Below are positions 4,079 through 6,420 of a stretch of DNA of 6,420 nucleotides, piece by piece. A program made the position numbers and the translations under genes. The DNA comes from Cyanothece sp. UBA12306. GTDB taxonomy: Bacteria > Cyanobacteriota > Cyanobacteriia > Cyanobacteriales > Microcystaceae. Where the stretch lies: NCBI GenBank assembly GCA_003448685.1, contig DLXW01000123.1:21122-27541 (forward strand), read 5' to 3'. The notes below the pieces were generated by a model. The model saw only the letters and a program-made list of their open reading frames with translations, did no database searches and was not told the origin of the DNA. How positions within the stretch are numbered: the stretch's first letter is position 1; each line of letters opens with the position of its first letter.

Positions 4079-6420
4079 ATGATCATAGAAACAGCATTCA
4101 CAACATTAATTTTACCTTGGTTGGGCCAATGGGCAACCGAAACTATTGCTAATAGTATTCTTGATCAAACTCAAAGTCAATTAAATAAACAGGATATTGA
4201 CAAAGCTTTAAAAAGTTCTATTAGCTTGGCAGAAACTAAATACAAAAAAGTATTTTTTGACTGTAGTGAAAGATTTAAAAAAGATTTCATTAAAGCGTTT
4301 TTTCAGAGAAATGAAGTATTAAATGAGTTAAAAAAACCTTTGATTGATCAAGCAATCGATCTTGATTTTCTGGTTTTTACTTTTAAAAAAATTATTGAAA
4401 CTAAGCAAGATGAAGATAATACAATTAATCGAGATTTTGTTCAACCTTGGTTAGAAACATTTAAAACGGAGTATCTTAAAAAAATTGGTGTATATATTAA
4501 ATTTGAATATGCTAAAGCTCATTATTTTCAACAATTAGCTAACTGGTATGATGATGTTAAATTCGTGGGATTTAATGTCAGGGGACAGGAGATAGATAAA
4601 TCGGAAAAATTGGCTAAAATTTTTGTCATGCAGGATGTGAAGGAAGAGAAAAAAGACCGTTATTTTAGTTTGAGAGAAAGCAATTTTTTAGAATTGGGAG
4701 ATCTGAGCGATCGCCAACTCGAATTATCCAGACAACAACGCCAATGGACAGAATTAGATAGTTATGGGGGTAATTCTTTTCCAGCTAAGAATTTATTAAC
4801 TAAAAATCAAGCTAAAAAAGTTGTTTTATTGGGTAATCCTGGTTCAGGTAAAACTACTTTAATGAGTTATTTGTCTGTAATAATTACTCAAAATCAACCA
4901 AAATTATTAGGATTGAATACAGAGGTTGATTGGTTGCCAATTTTAATTAGAATGCGTGATTATGTTCGTTATGAAAATCTGAGTATTTTGGAATATTATC
5001 AGCAATTTTGCCATAAATTTATGGCAGTTAAAGACTTGCCAAAAGGTTTTTTTGAATATTGGCTAGAGGATGGCAGAACTTTAATTTTATTAGATGGTTT
5101 AGATGAAATTGTTGACGAAGGCAAACGCTATGAAATAGTTCAAAAAATTGAGAATTTCCTGGGAAGTTACGACAAAAATAGGGTAATTATTACTTCCCGT
5201 CCCGCAGGATATAGAAGAGACTTATTTCAAGCTGAAGAGTTCCCCCATTATTGGTTACAGCCTTTTGATGATGCCAAAATTAATCAATTTATTGACAATT
5301 GGTATGATAGTCGTATTCAAGATCCCCTGGAGGCTAAATTACGAAAGGATGATATTAAGAAAACCTTTAAGAGTAATCCTCGGATTAAACTTTTAGCCCG
5401 TAATCCTTTACTATTAACAATTATTGCTTTGATTCATCGTTATCAGGCGCAATTACCCAGAGAAAGATATAAGCTATATGCTATTGCTGTGGAAACTTTA
5501 TTAACTACTTGGGATACAACCAATAAACAGCTTAATGAACAATCAGAAAATTATAGCAAATTAGAGTATCTTAAAAATGATGACTGGGAAGACTTAATGC
5601 AGAATTTGGCTTTTTGGATTCATAGTCATCAAGATGGTATCAAAAGCAATGAATTAGAAGGGACTTTAATTGATCAAGAAGAGTTGATTAAATTCTTGGG
5701 TAGTTATATTAAAAATACCAAGGGAATAGATTTAAGTAAAAGCAAAAAAGAAGCACAACGCTTTATTAATTTTGTGCGAGATAGAAGCGGTTTGATCAAT
5801 GAACAGGGAACTAATTGTTACGCTTTTGTCCATAAAACCTTTCAAGAATATCTCTGCGCTCAAAAAATTCAAAGGGAAATGGAAGAAGATTCCTATAATT
5901 TTGACATTATTCTCGATGCTATAACCAATCATATCCATGATGCTCACTGGCGAGAAGTTTTATTATTATTGGTGGCGCAACAAAAAAAACAATCCGCAGC
6001 AAAGGCAATTAAAGTTATCTTGAACTGTGATAGTGAGTATGAACAATGGTTACATCGAGATTTATTATTTGCTGCTAGTTGTTTGGCAGAAAATCCCAAA
6101 GGGTTAAACAAAGCAGATGGAAGTTTAGTTACGGAGATTTTAGAGAGGTTAGTGAGTTTAGAGATTAGTGATAGGAAGTCAAGGAAAATTAGTGAACAGC
6201 TTTTTGATGTATTTTGTAGTCTCTATGAAACTGATTTTGCTCCCCAATGTTTGGCACTGTTACAGGCAGAAGGCAGCAAAATTAATGGAAATAGATTATT
6301 AGAATATCGAGCCAAGTTAGGAGACAAAGAAACAATTATTGATGAATTCATTCAACAGTTATCCGATACACATAATGGGGTGCGTTGGAAAGCAGCAGAG
6401 GCATTAGGCAAGTTAGGCAA
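4079..6420 (+). CDS. NACHT-domain STAND NTPase with HEAT-like repeats, candidate anti-phage sensor (3' end outside window)
   Basis: The frame is open from the ATG at 4079 to the right edge (780 complete codons, no stop), so the C-terminus is missing. Residues 1 to about 240 form an N-terminal region I do not recognise, Lys/Phe-rich and probably helical. The NACHT core follows: KKVVLLGNPGSGKTT with P-loop 252-260 and Lys258; Walker B LILLDGLDE (335-343) in the DGLDE form typical of NACHT; and RVIITSRPAGY (368-378). Further on come ARNPLLLTIIALI (440-452) and FVHKTFQEYLCA (583-594), both characteristic of NACHT NTPases. From about residue 640 the sequence is helical, and residues 743-780 resemble a HEAT repeat (GVRWKAAEALGKLG). 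STAND proteins oligomerise on ligand binding; several bacterial NACHT proteins protect against phage. A defence role is inferred here. There is no signal peptide or clear transmembrane helix, so it is probably cytosolic. The gene points away from all its neighbours and no partner gene is visible. Confidence 0.93.
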   Translation, partial: MIIETAFTTLILPWLGQWATETIANSILDQTQSQLNKQDIDKALKSSISLAETKYKKVFFDCSERFKKDFIKAFFQRNEVLNELKKPLIDQAIDLDFLVFTFKKIIETKQDEDNTINRDFVQPWLETFKTEYLKKIGVYIKFEYAKAHYFQQLANWYDDVKFVGFNVRGQEIDKSEKLAKIFVMQDVKEEKKDRYFSLRESNFLELGDLSDRQLELSRQQRQWTELDSYGGNSFPAKNLLTKNQAKKVVLLGNPGSGKTTLMSYLSVIITQNQPKLLGLNTEVDWLPILIRMRDYVRYENLSILEYYQQFCHKFMAVKDLPKGFFEYWLEDGRTLILLDGLDEIVDEGKRYEIVQKIENFLGSYDKNRVIITSRPAGYRRDLFQAEEFPHYWLQPFDDAKINQFIDNWYDSRIQDPLEAKLRKDDIKKTFKSNPRIKLLARNPLLLTIIALIHRYQAQLPRERYKLYAIAVETLLTTWDTTNKQLNEQSENYSKLEYLKNDDWEDLMQNLAFWIHSHQDGIKSNELEGTLIDQEELIKFLGSYIKNTKGIDLSKSKKEAQRFINFVRDRSGLINEQGTNCYAFVHKTFQEYLCAQKIQREMEEDSYNFDIILDAITNHIHDAHWREVLLLLVAQQKKQSAAKAIKVILNCDSEYEQWLHRDLLFAASCLAENPKGLNKADGSLVTEILERLVSLEISDRKSRKISEQLFDVFCSLYETDFAPQCLALLQAEGSKINGNRLLEYRAKLGDKETIIDEFIQQLSDTHNGVRWKAAEALGKLG

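Noticed and set aside
5732..5947. Minus-strand open frame of 71 codons with a hydrophobic stretch
   Set aside because: It is antisense to the NACHT gene region containing FVHKTFQEYLCA; the hydrophobicity comes from reading Lys/Glu-rich coding DNA on the opposite strand.
5982..5989. Run of eight A in the NACHT gene as a programmed frameshift site
   Set aside because: The codons are CAA AAA AAA CAA, which does not fit the phase required for the A-AAA-AAC slippery heptamer, and the zero frame continues open to the window edge.

Overview
The window looks like a chromosomal segment of an AT-rich cyanobacterium. Three copies of the HIP1 octamer GCGATCGC lie at 1331-1338, 3903-3910 and 4707-4714, and a heptanucleotide tandem repeat of a type known from cyanobacteria occurs at 1969-2010. 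The proteins also match families common in cyanobacteria: a DUF1517-like protein, a UPF0047/YjbQ protein, a TIGR04282/DUF2064 glycosyltransferase and a NACHT-HEAT protein. I cannot fix the genus; a Crocosphaera/Cyanothece-like organism is an inference.

Five genes on the minus strand fill 1-3926. In the order they would be transcribed, right to left, they are: a TIGR04282-type glycosyltransferase (3282-3926), N-acetylglucosamine-6-phosphate deacetylase NagA (2007-3167), a YjbQ/UPF0047 protein (1453-1893), a DUF1517-like protein (746-1351), and a predicted lipoprotein cut off by the left edge (1-723). The last two are 22 bp apart and probably share the promoter seen at 1399-1427. The gaps before yjbQ and nagA (about 113 bp each) and before the DUF1517 gene (101 bp) are large enough for separate promoters. 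Nothing shows that the five genes form one pathway. They read as ordinary housekeeping or accessory genes.

On the plus strand, 4079 to the right edge is one long open frame of 780 codons with no stop. It encodes a NACHT-type STAND NTPase: an N-terminal domain of about 240 residues that I do not recognise, a NACHT core with Walker A GNPGSGKTT, Walker B LLDGLDE and a TSRP sensor-like motif, a conserved NACHT-associated region, and the beginning of HEAT-like repeats at the right edge. Proteins of this architecture include bacterial NLR-like anti-phage sensors (bNACHT), so it is the most interesting gene here. Its C-terminal sensor region lies outside the window.

The divergent region between the glycosyltransferase and the NACHT gene (3927-4078) holds three perfect copies of a G-rich 9-mer and a candidate extended -10 for each direction. 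Base composition changes along the window. By hand count, 541-600 in the lipoprotein gene has 30 G/C of 60, and 3541-3600 in the glycosyltransferase gene has 15 of 60. No RNA gene, insertion sequence, CRISPR array or convincing intrinsic terminator was seen, and no gene-free stretch exceeds about 155 bp.
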